From Thauera carbonicopians (GTDB taxonomy: Bacteria; Pseudomonadota; Gammaproteobacteria; Burkholderiales; Rhodocyclaceae), in assembly GCF_025699485.1 (NCBI RefSeq), contig NZ_JANUXN010000002.1, positions 310,001 to 374,000 on the forward strand: a DNA stretch of 64,000 bases, written 5' to 3'. Below are positions 19,854 to 31,211 of this stretch, in pieces (positions within the stretch are counted from its first letter, which is position 1; every line of letters starts with the position of its first letter). Made by a program: the position numbers and the translations under genes. The notes below the pieces were generated by a model. That model did not search any database, was not told the DNA's origin, and was given only the letters and a program-made list of their open reading frames with translations.

Positions 19854-20627
19854 ATGGCAGCCCCCAAGCAGCGTGTCGAGCAGCAGACGGCCTGGGTGCT
19901 GCACACCTATCCCTGGCGCGAGACCAGCCTGATCGTCGAAGTGTTTTCGCGTGACCATGGCCGCGTCGCGCTGGTCGCCAAGGGTGCGCGGCGGCCGCAC
20001 TCGCAGTTGCGCGGCGTGCTGATGGCTTTCCAGCCGCTGCTGATGGACTGGTCGGGCGGCGGCGAGGTCAAGACCCTGGTGCGCGCCGAATGGCAGGGTG
20101 GACAGCCGCTGCTGAGCGGGCGGGCGCTGATCTGCGGCTACTACCTCAACGAGCTGCTGGTGCGCCTGACCGCGCGTGAAGATCCCCATCCGCGCCTGTT
20201 CGCTGCCTACGCCGAAGCGGTGCGCGCACTCGGCCGCGGCGAGCCGGAACCGCCCATCCTGCGCCGCTTCGAGCTCGCGCTGCTGCAGGACCTCGGCTAC
20301 GAGGCCGGCCTGGAGCACGAGGCCGACAGCGGCGAGCCGGTGCGGCCCGAGGGGCGCTACCTTTATATAATCGAACGCGGCCCGGTTCGGCTGGAAGTTC
20401 TCGAAGAGGAAATCCGCGACAGCGACAGCGGCGGCGAAGGCGCTGCCGCCCTGGGCGAGCAGCCGCTGCTGTCCGGCCGGACCCTGCTCGACATGGCCGC
20501 CGACGACTTCTCCCGCGCGGAGACGCTGGCCCAGTCCAAGCAGTTGCTGCGCATGCTGATCAACCACACCCTGGGCGGCCAGCCCTTGCAGTCGCGCCGG
20601 GTGCTGAAGGAATTGCAGGAGCTTTGA
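19854..20627 (+). CDS. recO: DNA repair protein RecO
   Basis: Recombination mediator of the RecFOR pathway, 257 aa. The N-terminal OB fold shows WVLHTYPWRETSLIVEVFS and VALVAKGARRPHS; the helical C-terminal half has LRRFELALLQDLGYE. The zinc-finger cysteines found in some RecO proteins are missing, as in many proteobacteria. It follows era by 16 bp. Confidence 0.92.
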   Translation: MAAPKQRVEQQTAWVLHTYPWRETSLIVEVFSRDHGRVALVAKGARRPHSQLRGVLMAFQPLLMDWSGGGEVKTLVRAEWQGGQPLLSGRALICGYYLNELLVRLTAREDPHPRLFAAYAEAVRALGRGEPEPPILRRFELALLQDLGYEAGLEHEADSGEPVRPEGRYLYIIERGPVRLEVLEEEIRDSDSGGEGAAALGEQPLLSGRTLLDMAADDFSRAETLAQSKQLLRMLINHTLGGQPLQSRRVLKELQEL

Positions 20628-21376
20628 TGATCGAACTCGGCGTCAACATCGACCACGTCGCCACGCTGCGCCAGGCGCGCCGCACCTGGGAGCCCGATCC
20701 GGTATGGGCGGGTGTCGAAGCCCAGCTCGGCGGTGCGGACGGCATCACCATCCACCTGCGCGAAGACCGCCGCCACATCAACGACGACGACGTGCGCCGG
20801 CTGCGCGAGCTGACCCAGGTCAAGCTCAACCTGGAAATGGCGGCGACCGACGAGATGGTCGGCATCGCCTGCCGCACGAAGCCGGAAATGGCGATGCTGG
20901 TGCCCGAAGGCCGCCACGAAGTCACCACCGAAGGCGGGCTGGACATCGTCGCCCAGGAAGCACGGCTGAAGGACGTCATCGCCCGCCTGGCCGACGCCGG
21001 CATCGTCACCAGCGTGTTCATCGACGCCGAGATCGAGCAGATCGAAGCCGCCGAACGCATCGGCGCGCGCGTCTGCGAAATCCACACCGGCCCCTATGCC
21101 CACGCCTTCCATGCCGCCGGCCGCGATGCCGAATCGCCGGCAGTGCTGACCGAACTCGCCAAGGTCCGCGAGGCTGGCGAAGCAGTGCGCCGGCTGGGCA
21201 TGCGCTTCAACGCCGGCCATGCGCTCAACTATTACAACGTCGCTCCGATCGCCCGCCTGCACGGCATCCGCGAGCTGCACATCGGTCACTCCATCGTTAG
21301 CCGCTCGGTCTTCGTCGGCCTGCGCCAGGCCGTGGCCGAAATGAAGCGGCTGATGCGCGAGGCCCAGGCGGCCTGA
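20627..21376 (+). CDS. pdxJ: Pyridoxine 5'-phosphate synthase
   Basis: Forms pyridoxine 5'-phosphate from 1-deoxyxylulose 5-phosphate and 3-amino-2-oxopropyl phosphate. The N-terminus IELGVNIDHVATLRQAR, VTTEGGLD and the C-terminal HIGHSIVSRSVFVGL are family motifs. ATG 20627 shares its A with the recO stop. 249 aa. Confidence 0.96.
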   Translation: MIELGVNIDHVATLRQARRTWEPDPVWAGVEAQLGGADGITIHLREDRRHINDDDVRRLRELTQVKLNLEMAATDEMVGIACRTKPEMAMLVPEGRHEVTTEGGLDIVAQEARLKDVIARLADAGIVTSVFIDAEIEQIEAAERIGARVCEIHTGPYAHAFHAAGRDAESPAVLTELAKVREAGEAVRRLGMRFNAGHALNYYNVAPIARLHGIRELHIGHSIVSRSVFVGLRQAVAEMKRLMREAQAA

Positions 21377-21390
21377 ACGGGCAGGGCGGC

Positions 21391-21786
21391 GTGATCCACG
21401 GTATCGGCACCGACATCGCGCACGTGCAGCGTGTGCGCGACGCGCTCGAACGCCATGGCGATCGCTTCGCGCTGCGCATCCTCGCCGCCTCCGAAGTCGA
21501 GGCCTGGCGCGCCCACCGCGACCCCGCGCGCTTCCTCGCCAAGCGCTTCGCCGCCAAGGAGGCTTTCGGCAAGGCGCTCGGCACCGGCGTCGCCGTGCCC
21601 GCCACGCTGCACGCGGTCGCGGTCGGCCACGATGCGCTCGGCAAGCCTGGCTACCGCTACGACGAACGCCTCGCCGCCCACATGCGCGACAAGGGTTTGC
21701 GTGCGTACCTGAGCATCAGTGACGAAGGTGATACGGTGGTAGCTTTCGCGGTGATCGAAAAACTGGCGGACGCGCATCCCGGCTGA
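21391..21786 (+). CDS. acpS: Holo-ACP synthase
   Basis: Transfers phosphopantetheine from CoA to ACP. The signature GIGTDIAHVQRV at the N-terminus and FLAKRFAAKEAFGKALGTG near residue 50 provide the metal and CoA ligands. The start is GTG 21391. 131 aa. It follows pdxJ, the conserved order. Confidence 0.95.
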   Translation: MIHGIGTDIAHVQRVRDALERHGDRFALRILAASEVEAWRAHRDPARFLAKRFAAKEAFGKALGTGVAVPATLHAVAVGHDALGKPGYRYDERLAAHMRDKGLRAYLSISDEGDTVVAFAVIEKLADAHPG

Positions 21787-21923
21787 GGCGCCACCCTAGC
21801 CACGCCCGGGAGCGATATGCGGCGATTGGCACTCTCATTCACCGCAGATCGTGCGGTGAATGGATGGCGCGGTCCCTGAACTGAACCGCAACGACACGTC
21901 CGCCCCCTGATGAGGCTTTCACT

Positions 21924-23072
21924 ATGACTTTCCCCGTTTCGCTTCCCCGCGGCCCGGTCATGATCGACGTCGCCGGCACCGCGCTGACCGACGAAGAACG
22001 CGAGCGCCTGCTCGATCCGCTGGTCGGCGGGGTGATCCTGTTCGCGCGCAACTACATCGGCTCCGAACAGTTGCGTGCGCTGACCGCCGACATCCGTGTG
22101 CTGCGCGATCCGGCGCTGATCATTGCGGTCGATCACGAAGGCGGCCGGGTGCAGCGCTTCCGCTCGGATGGCTTCACCCGCCTGCCGTCGATGCGTTGCC
22201 TCGGTGCCTCGTGGGAGCAGGATCACGCTGCCGCGCTCGATGCTGCGCGAGCCGCCGGTTTCGTGCTGGCTGCCGAGCTGCGTGCACACGGCGTCGATCT
22301 CAGCTTCGCGCCGGTGCTCGATCTCGACTACGGTGCCTGCCGTGCCATCGGCAACCGCGCCTTTCACCGCGATCCGCAGGTGGTCGCCGCGCTGGCGCAG
22401 GCGGTGGTCGCCGGCATGGCGCAGGCCGGCATGGGGGCGGTCGGCAAGCACTTTCCCGGCCACGGCTTCGTCGAGGCCGATTCGCACCACGAGGTGCCGG
22501 TGGATGCGCGCGACTTCGACACCCTCTGGAACGAAGACATCGCCCCTTACCGCCACCGCCTCGGCCGCCAGCTCGCCGGCGTGATGCCTGCCCACGTCAT
22601 CTACCCGAATGCCGATCCCGGCCCGGAGCCGCAGCCGGCGGGCTTTTCGCCGTTCTGGCTCAAGGACGTGCTGCGCACGCGGCTCGGCTTCCAGGGCGTG
22701 GTCTTCAGCGACGACCTGAACATGGAAGGCGCCCGCGTCGCCGGCGACATCGTCGGCCGCGCCAAGGCTGCCTACGAGGCGGGCTGCGACATGCTGCTCG
22801 TCTGCAACCGGCCCGACCTCGCCGCCGAGTTGCTCGACCGCTGGGCACCGCTGCCCGATGCGGCAAATCTCGCCCGGCTGGCGGCGATCGTGCCCGCCAC
22901 CGCGTGTCCCGCCTGGCTGGCCGATCCTTTTGCGCTCGAACTGCATCCCGCCTATGTCCAGGCGCGGCAGGCCGTGGCGGCGATTCCGGACGATGTCGCT
23001 GGCGCCGCACCGGCGATGACTGCCGCCACCATCGGCGAGCAGCGCACCGAAATCCTGCGCAAGCAGGGTTAA
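21924..23072 (+). CDS. nagZ: Beta-N-acetylhexosaminidase NagZ
   Basis: Cytoplasmic GH3 enzyme of peptidoglycan recycling, releasing GlcNAc from muropeptides. KHFPGHG is the catalytic loop with its acid/base His, and the nucleophile Asp is in FSDDLNMEGA. 382 aa, slightly longer than E. coli NagZ. It is separated from acpS by 137 bp, in which nothing specific was recognised. Confidence 0.94.
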   Translation: MTFPVSLPRGPVMIDVAGTALTDEERERLLDPLVGGVILFARNYIGSEQLRALTADIRVLRDPALIIAVDHEGGRVQRFRSDGFTRLPSMRCLGASWEQDHAAALDAARAAGFVLAAELRAHGVDLSFAPVLDLDYGACRAIGNRAFHRDPQVVAALAQAVVAGMAQAGMGAVGKHFPGHGFVEADSHHEVPVDARDFDTLWNEDIAPYRHRLGRQLAGVMPAHVIYPNADPGPEPQPAGFSPFWLKDVLRTRLGFQGVVFSDDLNMEGARVAGDIVGRAKAAYEAGCDMLLVCNRPDLAAELLDRWAPLPDAANLARLAAIVPATACPAWLADPFALELHPAYVQARQAVAAIPDDVAGAAPAMTAATIGEQRTEILRKQG

Positions 23073-23104
23073 TATTTCGCCAGACCCGTCTCCGAACCTC
23101 CAGC

Positions 23105-23464
23105 ATGGAACAAACCGTCATTCCGCAGCTTCGCACCCTGAGCGCCGACCGGGCGCTGCCGTTCTACGTCCAGGGGCTTGGTTTCCAGGTCGATTGGCGC
23201 CACCAGTTCGAGCCGGGTTTCCCGTGCTTCTTCCAGCTCACCCGCGATGGCCAGACGATCTTTCTCTCCGAACATGCAGGCGACTGCGAGCCGGGCGGGG
23301 CGGTCTATTTCCGTGTTCCGGACGTCGATGCCTGCCATCGCAGCTTCGTCGCCAACGGCGTGGCGGTTGCGCAGCCGCCTCAGGACACGCCATGGGAAAT
23401 GCGCGAGATGCTCGTCGTCGACCCCGACGGAAACCGGCTGAGGTTTGCGAGCGATGTCGCCTGA
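23105..23464 (+). CDS. Glyoxalase/bleomycin-resistance-fold protein
   Basis: 119 aa single VOC-fold protein. The pattern TLSADRALPFYVQGLGFQV at the N-terminus and MLVVDPDGNRLRFAS at the C-terminus are typical of the bleomycin-resistance-type subgroup, with a metal-site Glu replaced by small residues. Substrate unknown; binding of an aromatic or stress metabolite is possible. It lies between nagZ and uvrC, with short gaps on both sides. Confidence 0.75.
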   Translation: MEQTVIPQLRTLSADRALPFYVQGLGFQVDWRHQFEPGFPCFFQLTRDGQTIFLSEHAGDCEPGGAVYFRVPDVDACHRSFVANGVAVAQPPQDTPWEMREMLVVDPDGNRLRFASDVA

Positions 23465-23485
23465 CCGGCCTGCAGCATCGATGAA

Positions 23486-25306
23486 ATGACCGAGCCGACG
23501 CCCATCTCTCCCACCTTCGACGCCAAGAGCTTCCTGCGCACCCTCACCGAGGAGCCGGGCGTCTATCGCATGATCGGCGCGGACGACAAGGTGCTCTACG
23601 TCGGCAAGGCCAAGAACCTCAAGCGCCGCGTCTCCAGCTACTTCCAGAAGACGCTCTCCAGCCCGCGCATCGCGATGATGGTCGCGCAGATCCAGCGCGT
23701 CGACGTCACCGCCACACGCTCCGAGGCCGAGGCGCTGCTGCTGGAGAACAACCTCATCAAGAGCTTGGCGCCGCGCTACAACATCCTGTTCCGCGACGAC
23801 AAGACCTATCCCTACATCGAACTCTCCGCCGACGAATTCCCGCGCCTCGCCTATCACCGCGGTGCGCTCGCCCGGCGGGCACGCTACTTCGGGCCTTTCC
23901 CCAATGCCTGGGCGGTGCGCGAAAGCATCCATCTGCTGCAGAAGACCTTCCAGCTGCGCACCTGCGAGGACTCCGTCTTCGCCAATCGCTCGCGGCCCTG
24001 TCTGCTGCACCAGATCAAGCGCTGTACCGCGCCCTGTGTCGGCCTGATCGACGCCGAAGCCTATGCGGCTGACGTCAGGCTTGCCACCCGTTTTCTCGAC
24101 GGCCAGACCAGCGAAGTCATCGACGATCTCACGTCGCGCATGCACGCAGCGTCCGAGCGCCTGGCTTTCGAGGAAGCCGCCGCCTGCCGCGACCAGATCC
24201 GCATGCTGCAGGCGGTGCTGCACAAGCAGTTCGTCGACAGCCGCAAGGACGAGGACGTCGACATCCTCGCCGCGGTCGAGGAGGACGGCCTCACCTGTGT
24301 GAACATTGCCATGGTGCGTGGTGGCCGCCATCTCGGCGACCGGCCGCAGTTCCCCAGCGGCGGCGCGTCGTCGGGCGCGGCCGACTGCCTGCTGGCTTTC
24401 GTCGAGCAGCATTACGGCCTGCACCCGATCCCGGCCCGCATCCTGGTCAACCTGCGGCCGGAACCGGTGCGCGACGCGATGGCCGAGATCACCGATCGCC
24501 CGCCCGGCGTGGTGGCGCCGCGCTTCGCCGCGGAAAAGGCCTGGATGGAGATGGCCGAGAAGAACGCCCGGCTGGCGATCCAGGCGCGTGCGCGCGACGC
24601 CGGCCGCATCGAGCAGCGCCTCGAAGCCCTGCGGGTCGCGCTCGGCATCGACGAAGCACCGCAGCGCATCGAATGCTTCGACATCAGCCACACCATGGGC
24701 GAGGCCACGGTGGCTTCATGCGTGGTGTGCGAAGCCGGCGCCATGAAGCGGGCCGAATACCGCCGCTACAACATCAGCGGCATCACGCCTGGCGACGACT
24801 ACGCGGCGATGCGCCAGGCGCTGGAGAAGCGCTACGGCAAGGTCGCGGCGGGAGAGGGCATCTGTCCCGACCTGATCCTGATCGACGGCGGCAAGGGCCA
24901 GGTCGGCGCCGCGCGCGAAACCCTGGCCGACATCGGCCTGGAATCGGTGGCGATGGTCGGCGTGGCGAAAGGCGAGGGCCGCAAGGCCGGCCTGGAGACG
25001 CTGATCTTCCCCGACGGCCGCGAAGGCCTTGCGCTAGGCGGCGAATCGGCGGCCTTGCACCTGATCGTCGAGATCCGCGACGAAGCCCACCGCTTCGCCA
25101 TCACTGGCCACCGCGCGGCGCGCGGCAAGGCGCGCATCGGCTCGAAACTGGAAGACATCCCCGGCGTCGGCCCTTCGCGCCGCCGCAACCTGCTCGCCGC
25201 TTTCGGCGGCCTGGACGGCGTGCGCGATGCCACGGTGGAAGACCTGTGCCGCGTGGATGGCGTCAGCCGCAAGCTGGCCGAGCAGATCCATGCCGCATTG
25301 CACTGA
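23486..25306 (+). CDS. uvrC: Excinuclease ABC subunit C
   Basis: Nuclease subunit of UvrABC, making both incisions around DNA lesions. Domains in order: GIY-YIG (EEPGVYRMIGADDKVLYVGK), UVR motif (about 205-240), RNase H-like endonuclease (ECFDISHTMGEATVAS, LILIDGGKGQVGA) and tandem helix-hairpin-helix (IPGVGPSRRRNLLAAFGG). 606 aa. Confidence 0.96.
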   Translation: MTEPTPISPTFDAKSFLRTLTEEPGVYRMIGADDKVLYVGKAKNLKRRVSSYFQKTLSSPRIAMMVAQIQRVDVTATRSEAEALLLENNLIKSLAPRYNILFRDDKTYPYIELSADEFPRLAYHRGALARRARYFGPFPNAWAVRESIHLLQKTFQLRTCEDSVFANRSRPCLLHQIKRCTAPCVGLIDAEAYAADVRLATRFLDGQTSEVIDDLTSRMHAASERLAFEEAAACRDQIRMLQAVLHKQFVDSRKDEDVDILAAVEEDGLTCVNIAMVRGGRHLGDRPQFPSGGASSGAADCLLAFVEQHYGLHPIPARILVNLRPEPVRDAMAEITDRPPGVVAPRFAAEKAWMEMAEKNARLAIQARARDAGRIEQRLEALRVALGIDEAPQRIECFDISHTMGEATVASCVVCEAGAMKRAEYRRYNISGITPGDDYAAMRQALEKRYGKVAAGEGICPDLILIDGGKGQVGAARETLADIGLESVAMVGVAKGEGRKAGLETLIFPDGREGLALGGESAALHLIVEIRDEAHRFAITGHRAARGKARIGSKLEDIPGVGPSRRRNLLAAFGGLDGVRDATVEDLCRVDGVSRKLAEQIHAALH

Positions 25307-25317
25307 TCAGGGCGCGT

Positions 25318-25755
25318 TCAGCCCAGCGCTTCCTTCACCCAGGCGTTGGCCTGCTTGGCGTCGAAGCCGGTGCCGAACTTTGCTTTCAGCGCGCCCATCA
25401 CCACGCCCATCTGCTTGGGCGAGCGCTCGGCGAGGCCGGCTACGGTGTCGGCGATGAAGGCCTTTACCTCTTCCTCGCTCGCCATCGGCGGCAGGTAGGC
25501 GGTCAGAATGGCGGATTCCTGCTCGAGCACCGCACGGCGCTCGGCGTCCTGGATCACGCCGAGTGCTTCCTGGTTGTTCTTCAGGAACTTGCGGATGGTC
25601 TGCTGCACCTCGTCGTCGGTGCTTTCGCGATTGCCCGCGTTCTTGCCGACCATCTCGGCCTCGCCGATCAGGGTGCTCAGCAGCGTGGCGCGGACCTTGT
25701 CGGCGGCTTTGCGTGCAAGCAGGGAATCTTTCTTCAGTTGGGCCAACAGGCTCAT
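25318..25755 (-). CDS. yqeY: GatB/YqeY domain protein
   Basis: 145 aa all-helical protein related to the C-terminal domain of GatB. Family motifs are RKAADKVRATLLSTLIGEAE, YLPPMASEEEVKAFI and MGVVMGALKAKF. It has been linked to tRNA-dependent amidation by homology only. It converges on uvrC. Confidence 0.88.
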   Translation of the reverse strand: MSLLAQLKKDSLLARKAADKVRATLLSTLIGEAEMVGKNAGNRESTDDEVQQTIRKFLKNNQEALGVIQDAERRAVLEQESAILTAYLPPMASEEEVKAFIADTVAGLAERSPKQMGVVMGALKAKFGTGFDAKQANAWVKEALG

Positions 25756-25884
25756 CGGGGGCTCCGGTTGCAGTGAGTGTTCGATGCGCGGGAGTTTACC
25801 GCAGTCGATGTGCGGCCAAGGCTTGCTTCCACCTGTCGCGATGCGCTAAATGGTCCTCATGCTCAACATGATGGAATCCCCCCG

Positions 25885-26802
25885 ATGAAGGCTTGGGTGC
25901 AGTATTGGGTCGATGTGGCGAAAACCACGGTGCGCGTGTGGCTGGAGGCGCAGGTGTTCGTTCATGCGGCGGCGCTGGCGTTCTTCACCGTGTTCTCGGT
26001 GGCGCCGGTGATGATCGTGGCGGTGAGCATCGTCGGCCTGGTGCTGGGGGAACGCGCGGCGCAGGGCGAGATCGTGCAGCAGCTTCAGGCGGCGCTCGGC
26101 GTCGAGGCAGCGACCGCGGTGCAGACGGCGGTGGAGAACAGCCGCATCCAGCACAGCGGTCTGCTGCCGACCATCGCCGGCTTCGGTGCGATGATCTTCG
26201 GTGCGACGACGGTGTTCGCGCAGATGCAGGGCGCGCTGAACGCGATCTGGAGCGTGGCGCCGCAGCCCACGCGCAGCGGCGTGCTCAACTATCTCAAGAC
26301 ACGGCTGCTGTCGCTGACCGTGGTGCTGGCGATCGGTTTCGTGCTGCTGGTGTCGCTGGCGCTGAGTGTGGCGATGCGGACGGTGGTGGCCTTTGCGCAG
26401 GACTGGCTGCCGGTGCCCGGCTTCGTGCTGCTGGGGCTGGACTGGACGGTGTCGCTCGTCGTCATCACCTTGCTGTTCGGCGCCATCTTCCGCGTGCTGC
26501 CGGACGTGGTGCTGAGCTGGCGCGACGTCTGGCTGGGGGCGCTGGTGACTGCGCTGCTGTTCGTGCTGGGGCGATCGCTGATTGCGCTGTACCTGTCGAC
26601 GACCGCCACCGCGTCGTCCTACGGCGCGGCGGGTTCGCTGGTGCTGCTGTTGATGTGGGTGAATTACTCGTCGCTGATCCTGCTGTTCGGCGCCGCCTTC
26701 ACCCGGGCGACGGTCGAGGCGAGCGGGCGCTGCATCGTGCCGCGGGCGACGGCGGTATGCGTGGTGCGGGCCCCGGTGCAGGACGCCGACCCGGTGGTCT
26801 GA
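25885..26802 (+). CDS. YihY/BrkB-family inner-membrane protein
   Basis: 305 aa protein with about six membrane helices, carrying the family motif AALAFFTVFSVAPVMIV near residue 30 and the ALNAIW segment near 115. The family was once called ribonuclease BN in error; its function is still not known. ATG 25885 was chosen at the start of conserved sequence. It converges on the next gene with only 25 bp between. Confidence 0.85.
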   Translation: MKAWVQYWVDVAKTTVRVWLEAQVFVHAAALAFFTVFSVAPVMIVAVSIVGLVLGERAAQGEIVQQLQAALGVEAATAVQTAVENSRIQHSGLLPTIAGFGAMIFGATTVFAQMQGALNAIWSVAPQPTRSGVLNYLKTRLLSLTVVLAIGFVLLVSLALSVAMRTVVAFAQDWLPVPGFVLLGLDWTVSLVVITLLFGAIFRVLPDVVLSWRDVWLGALVTALLFVLGRSLIALYLSTTATASSYGAAGSLVLLLMWVNYSSLILLFGAAFTRATVEASGRCIVPRATAVCVVRAPVQDADPVV

Positions 26803-26827
26803 GCGCGGGCCCCGCGGCCGGGCGTGC

Positions 26828-28270
26828 TCAACTGCGCAGCAGGTGCAGGCGGAAGTGGTGCCGGATGAAGTCCTGGAAGCGGGCCACCTGCTCGAGCGCC
26901 AGCCGCAGTTCGCCCTGCTGCATGGTGTTGAGGCTGTCCAGGGCGACGTAGTTGGTGGGCTCGGCGCCGGCGCGCAGGGCGTCGACCTGGCCGCGCAGGC
27001 GCGTCGTGACCAGGAAGTCGAAGCTCGCGATGAGGTTGCGGGCGTCCTGCGGATTCATCACGCCGGCTTCGACCAGCATCTCGATGCGGTCGTGGGTGCT
27101 GCCCTCGAGCCTGCGCGCTTCCATCGCCAGGGCCTTGATGCCGTCGGTGATGGCGAAGATGCCGGCCTTCTTGATGTCGAGCTTGCCGCGATGGGGGCCG
27201 TCCTTTTCCAGCTTGATCTTGCCGAACCAGCCCAGCGGGGGGACGAAGTGCGTCGTGTTCTGCACCATGCGCATCAGGAAACTCTGGTCGGCGCTCAGCA
27301 TCGCGAAGGCGTGCTCCCTGACCGAGCGCACCAGGTCGTCGCGTCCGTACAGCATGCGCAGATCCATGAACATGCTGCCGGTCATGACGTTCTCGGGCTT
27401 CGGCGTCGTCAGCCAGCGGTTGAGTTCCTCCTTCCAGCCCGACAGGCTGCGCCGCCATTCCGGGTTGCGCGCCATGATGCCGCCCTTGCAGGCAGGCACG
27501 CCGATCGAGATCAGGGCGCCGATGAGGTCGTGTGAGAAGGCTTCCAGGCGGGCGACGTCGGCGGAGCTCAGATCGTCGTCGTAGATGATGGCGTTGTCCT
27601 GGTCGGTGGTCAGGGTCTGCTCGCTGCGCCCTTCACTGCCCATGACGACGAAGGCGAAATCGTTGGTGAGATCGGCGTAGCGCTCGGTACGCAGCAGCGC
27701 GATGAGCCGGATCAGCACCTGGTCGTTGAGGTGGGCGATCAGCTTGACCATGTCGCGGATCGGCACGCCGGTGCCGGACAGATGCAGCACCAGGTTCTGG
27801 ATGCGGATGTGCAGCGTGCGCAGGTCTTCGACCGAAGCGGCTTTCTCGATGTCGAGAACCAGCTGGTGCGGCGAGTGCGCCTGCAGGCGCAGGATGTCGG
27901 TGTCGGTGATGATGCCGGCCAGCGCACCCTGCTCATCGATCACCACCAGGCGGTGGATCTTCAGGCGCGACATGCGGTACAGCGCTTCGTACAGCATGTC
28001 GTCCTCGCCGATCGTGGCCAGCGGCGAGTGCATGACGTCGCCCACCGTCAGCTCGACCGGTGAACGCCCCGGGGCGACGACCTTGTTGCGCAGATCGCGG
28101 TCGGTGAAGATGCCTTCGGGCATGCCGTCGCCGAGCACCACCATGCTGGAAATGTTGCGCTCGCGCATCACGGCGACGGCCGATACCAGGCTGTCGCCTG
28201 CGCTGCAGGTCATGACCTGGCGCTGGCAGAAGTCTCTTACGGGACGGAAAAACTGGTTCTCTTCGGCCAT
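26828..28270 (-). CDS. CBS-pair/DUF294 putative nucleotidyltransferase signalling protein
   Basis: 480 aa. Tandem CBS domains (about 12-125) are followed by a DUF294 nucleotidyltransferase-like domain with GSEGRSEQTLTTDQDNA (about 215-235) and a DUF294 C-terminal helical domain. Many relatives carry an N-terminal cyclic-nucleotide-binding domain; it is absent here. The role is probably nucleotide sensing coupled to nucleotidyl transfer, but no substrate is known. Confidence 0.82.
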   Translation of the reverse strand: MAEENQFFRPVRDFCQRQVMTCSAGDSLVSAVAVMRERNISSMVVLGDGMPEGIFTDRDLRNKVVAPGRSPVELTVGDVMHSPLATIGEDDMLYEALYRMSRLKIHRLVVIDEQGALAGIITDTDILRLQAHSPHQLVLDIEKAASVEDLRTLHIRIQNLVLHLSGTGVPIRDMVKLIAHLNDQVLIRLIALLRTERYADLTNDFAFVVMGSEGRSEQTLTTDQDNAIIYDDDLSSADVARLEAFSHDLIGALISIGVPACKGGIMARNPEWRRSLSGWKEELNRWLTTPKPENVMTGSMFMDLRMLYGRDDLVRSVREHAFAMLSADQSFLMRMVQNTTHFVPPLGWFGKIKLEKDGPHRGKLDIKKAGIFAITDGIKALAMEARRLEGSTHDRIEMLVEAGVMNPQDARNLIASFDFLVTTRLRGQVDALRAGAEPTNYVALDSLNTMQQGELRLALEQVARFQDFIRHHFRLHLLRS

Positions 28271-28305
28271 GGGCGATATCCGTGGGACAGGGTCATGAAA
28301 CGCGG

Positions 28306-28311
28306 ATTATA
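28306..28311 (-). promoter_or_regulatory. -10 element for the CBS/DUF294 gene
   Basis: A perfect TATAAT on the minus strand, 36 bp upstream of the start at 28270 and just past the cobA-like stop. The -35 is poor (AATGAC-like), so an activator or weak promoter is possible. Confidence 0.45.
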
Positions 28312-28329
28312 CCCATGGCCTCAGTGTAG

Positions 28330-29241
28330 TCATTGCATCGCAGCAAGGCTCTGGCCGGCCAGGGTACAGGCGGACTGGAGCGCGTTCCGGCCGATGGTGA
28401 CGACATCGCCGATGATGATCAGCGCCGGCGGGCGCAGGCCGGCTTCGAGCACGGCTGCCGGCAGCTTGCCGAGCGTGCTGTAGACGCTGCGCTGCTCGGC
28501 AGTGGTGGCACCGTGGATGACTGCCGCGGGCGTGCCGGCCGGCAGGCCATGAGCGACCAGTTCGCGGCAGATGATGTCCAGCGCACCCAGGCCCATGTAG
28601 ATGACCACGGTCTGGTTCGGGCGCGCGAGCGCTTCCCAGTCGAGATCGACGGTATCGTCCTTCAGGTGCCCGGTGGCGAAAACCAGCGTCTGCGCATGTT
28701 CGCGATGAGTCAGCGGGATGCCGCTGGTGGCGCCTGCGCCGGCCGCGGCGGTGATGCCGGGGACGATCTCGCAGTGCAGGCCGGCGGCCTGTACCGCCTG
28801 CATTTCCTCGCCGCCGCGGCCGAAGATGAAGGGGTCGCCGCCCTTGAGCCGTACCACGCGCAGGCCTTCGCTGGCCAGTTCGACCAGCAGGCGATTGATC
28901 TCGTGCTGGGGCAGGGCGTGGTTGCCGGCTTCCTTGCCGGCATAGACGCGCCGCGCCGTCGGCGGAATCAGCTTGAGCACGGCCGGGCTGACGAGATGAT
29001 CGTAGACCACCGCCTCGGCGGACTCGATCAGGCGCGCGGCCTTCAGCGTCAGCAGCTCCGGATCGCCCGGACCGGCGCCCACCAGATACACGCAGCCGCG
29101 CGTGGCGGCATCGTGCTCGTCTTCCATCTGCGGTGCCAGCGCACCGGGCCGGCCTGGTTCCTCGTATCCGCCCGGCTGGCGAGCGGATGCGGCCTGAACG
29201 GATTGGGGGGCGGCTGCGGGGGCGAGAGTGGCTGCGTGCAT
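28330..29241 (-). CDS. cobA: Uroporphyrinogen-III C-methyltransferase (siroheme/heme d1 pathway)
   Basis: Methylates uroporphyrinogen III to precorrin-2, the branch point to siroheme, B12 and heme d1. Motifs VYLVGAGPGDPELLTLKAAR, LKGGDPFIFGRGGEE and GITAAAGAGATSGIPLTHR are canonical. 303 aa, including an Ala/Pro-rich N-terminal extension of about 45 aa that is not conserved; an internal ATG at the MEDEHDA position could be the true start. Divergence from nirS over 225 bp suggests it serves heme d1 synthesis (NirE role), though the standalone enzyme could also feed siroheme. Confidence 0.9.
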   Translation of the reverse strand: MHAATLAPAAAPQSVQAASARQPGGYEEPGRPGALAPQMEDEHDAATRGCVYLVGAGPGDPELLTLKAARLIESAEAVVYDHLVSPAVLKLIPPTARRVYAGKEAGNHALPQHEINRLLVELASEGLRVVRLKGGDPFIFGRGGEEMQAVQAAGLHCEIVPGITAAAGAGATSGIPLTHREHAQTLVFATGHLKDDTVDLDWEALARPNQTVVIYMGLGALDIICRELVAHGLPAGTPAAVIHGATTAEQRSVYSTLGKLPAAVLEAGLRPPALIIIGDVVTIGRNALQSACTLAGQSLAAMQ

Positions 29242-29378
29242 GGGACGACTCCGTCTTGTGCAGGGGATCGACAGCCGCGTATACCCGCGGCCTCAATATT
29301 CCATTTTGCTTATTCGCTCAACGGTTTGGTGCTGCTGAACGTGTGACGGCACTTTATCCGTACAAGGCGTAGGGAAAA

Positions 29379-31149
<1,771 letters not shown>

Positions 31150-31174
31150 TCGCCTAGCCGATCATTGACCCGAA

Positions 31175-31196
31175 CCCCCGCGCCTCGGCGCGGGGG
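31175..31196 (+). other. Intercistronic hairpin nirS/nirT
   Basis: CCCCCGCGCC (31175-31184) pairs perfectly with GGCGCGGGGG (31187-31196). There is no T tract, so it looks like an mRNA-stability or partial-termination element rather than a full terminator. Confidence 0.6.
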
Positions 31197-31211
31197 CGCA
31201 AGGGGAGTCCC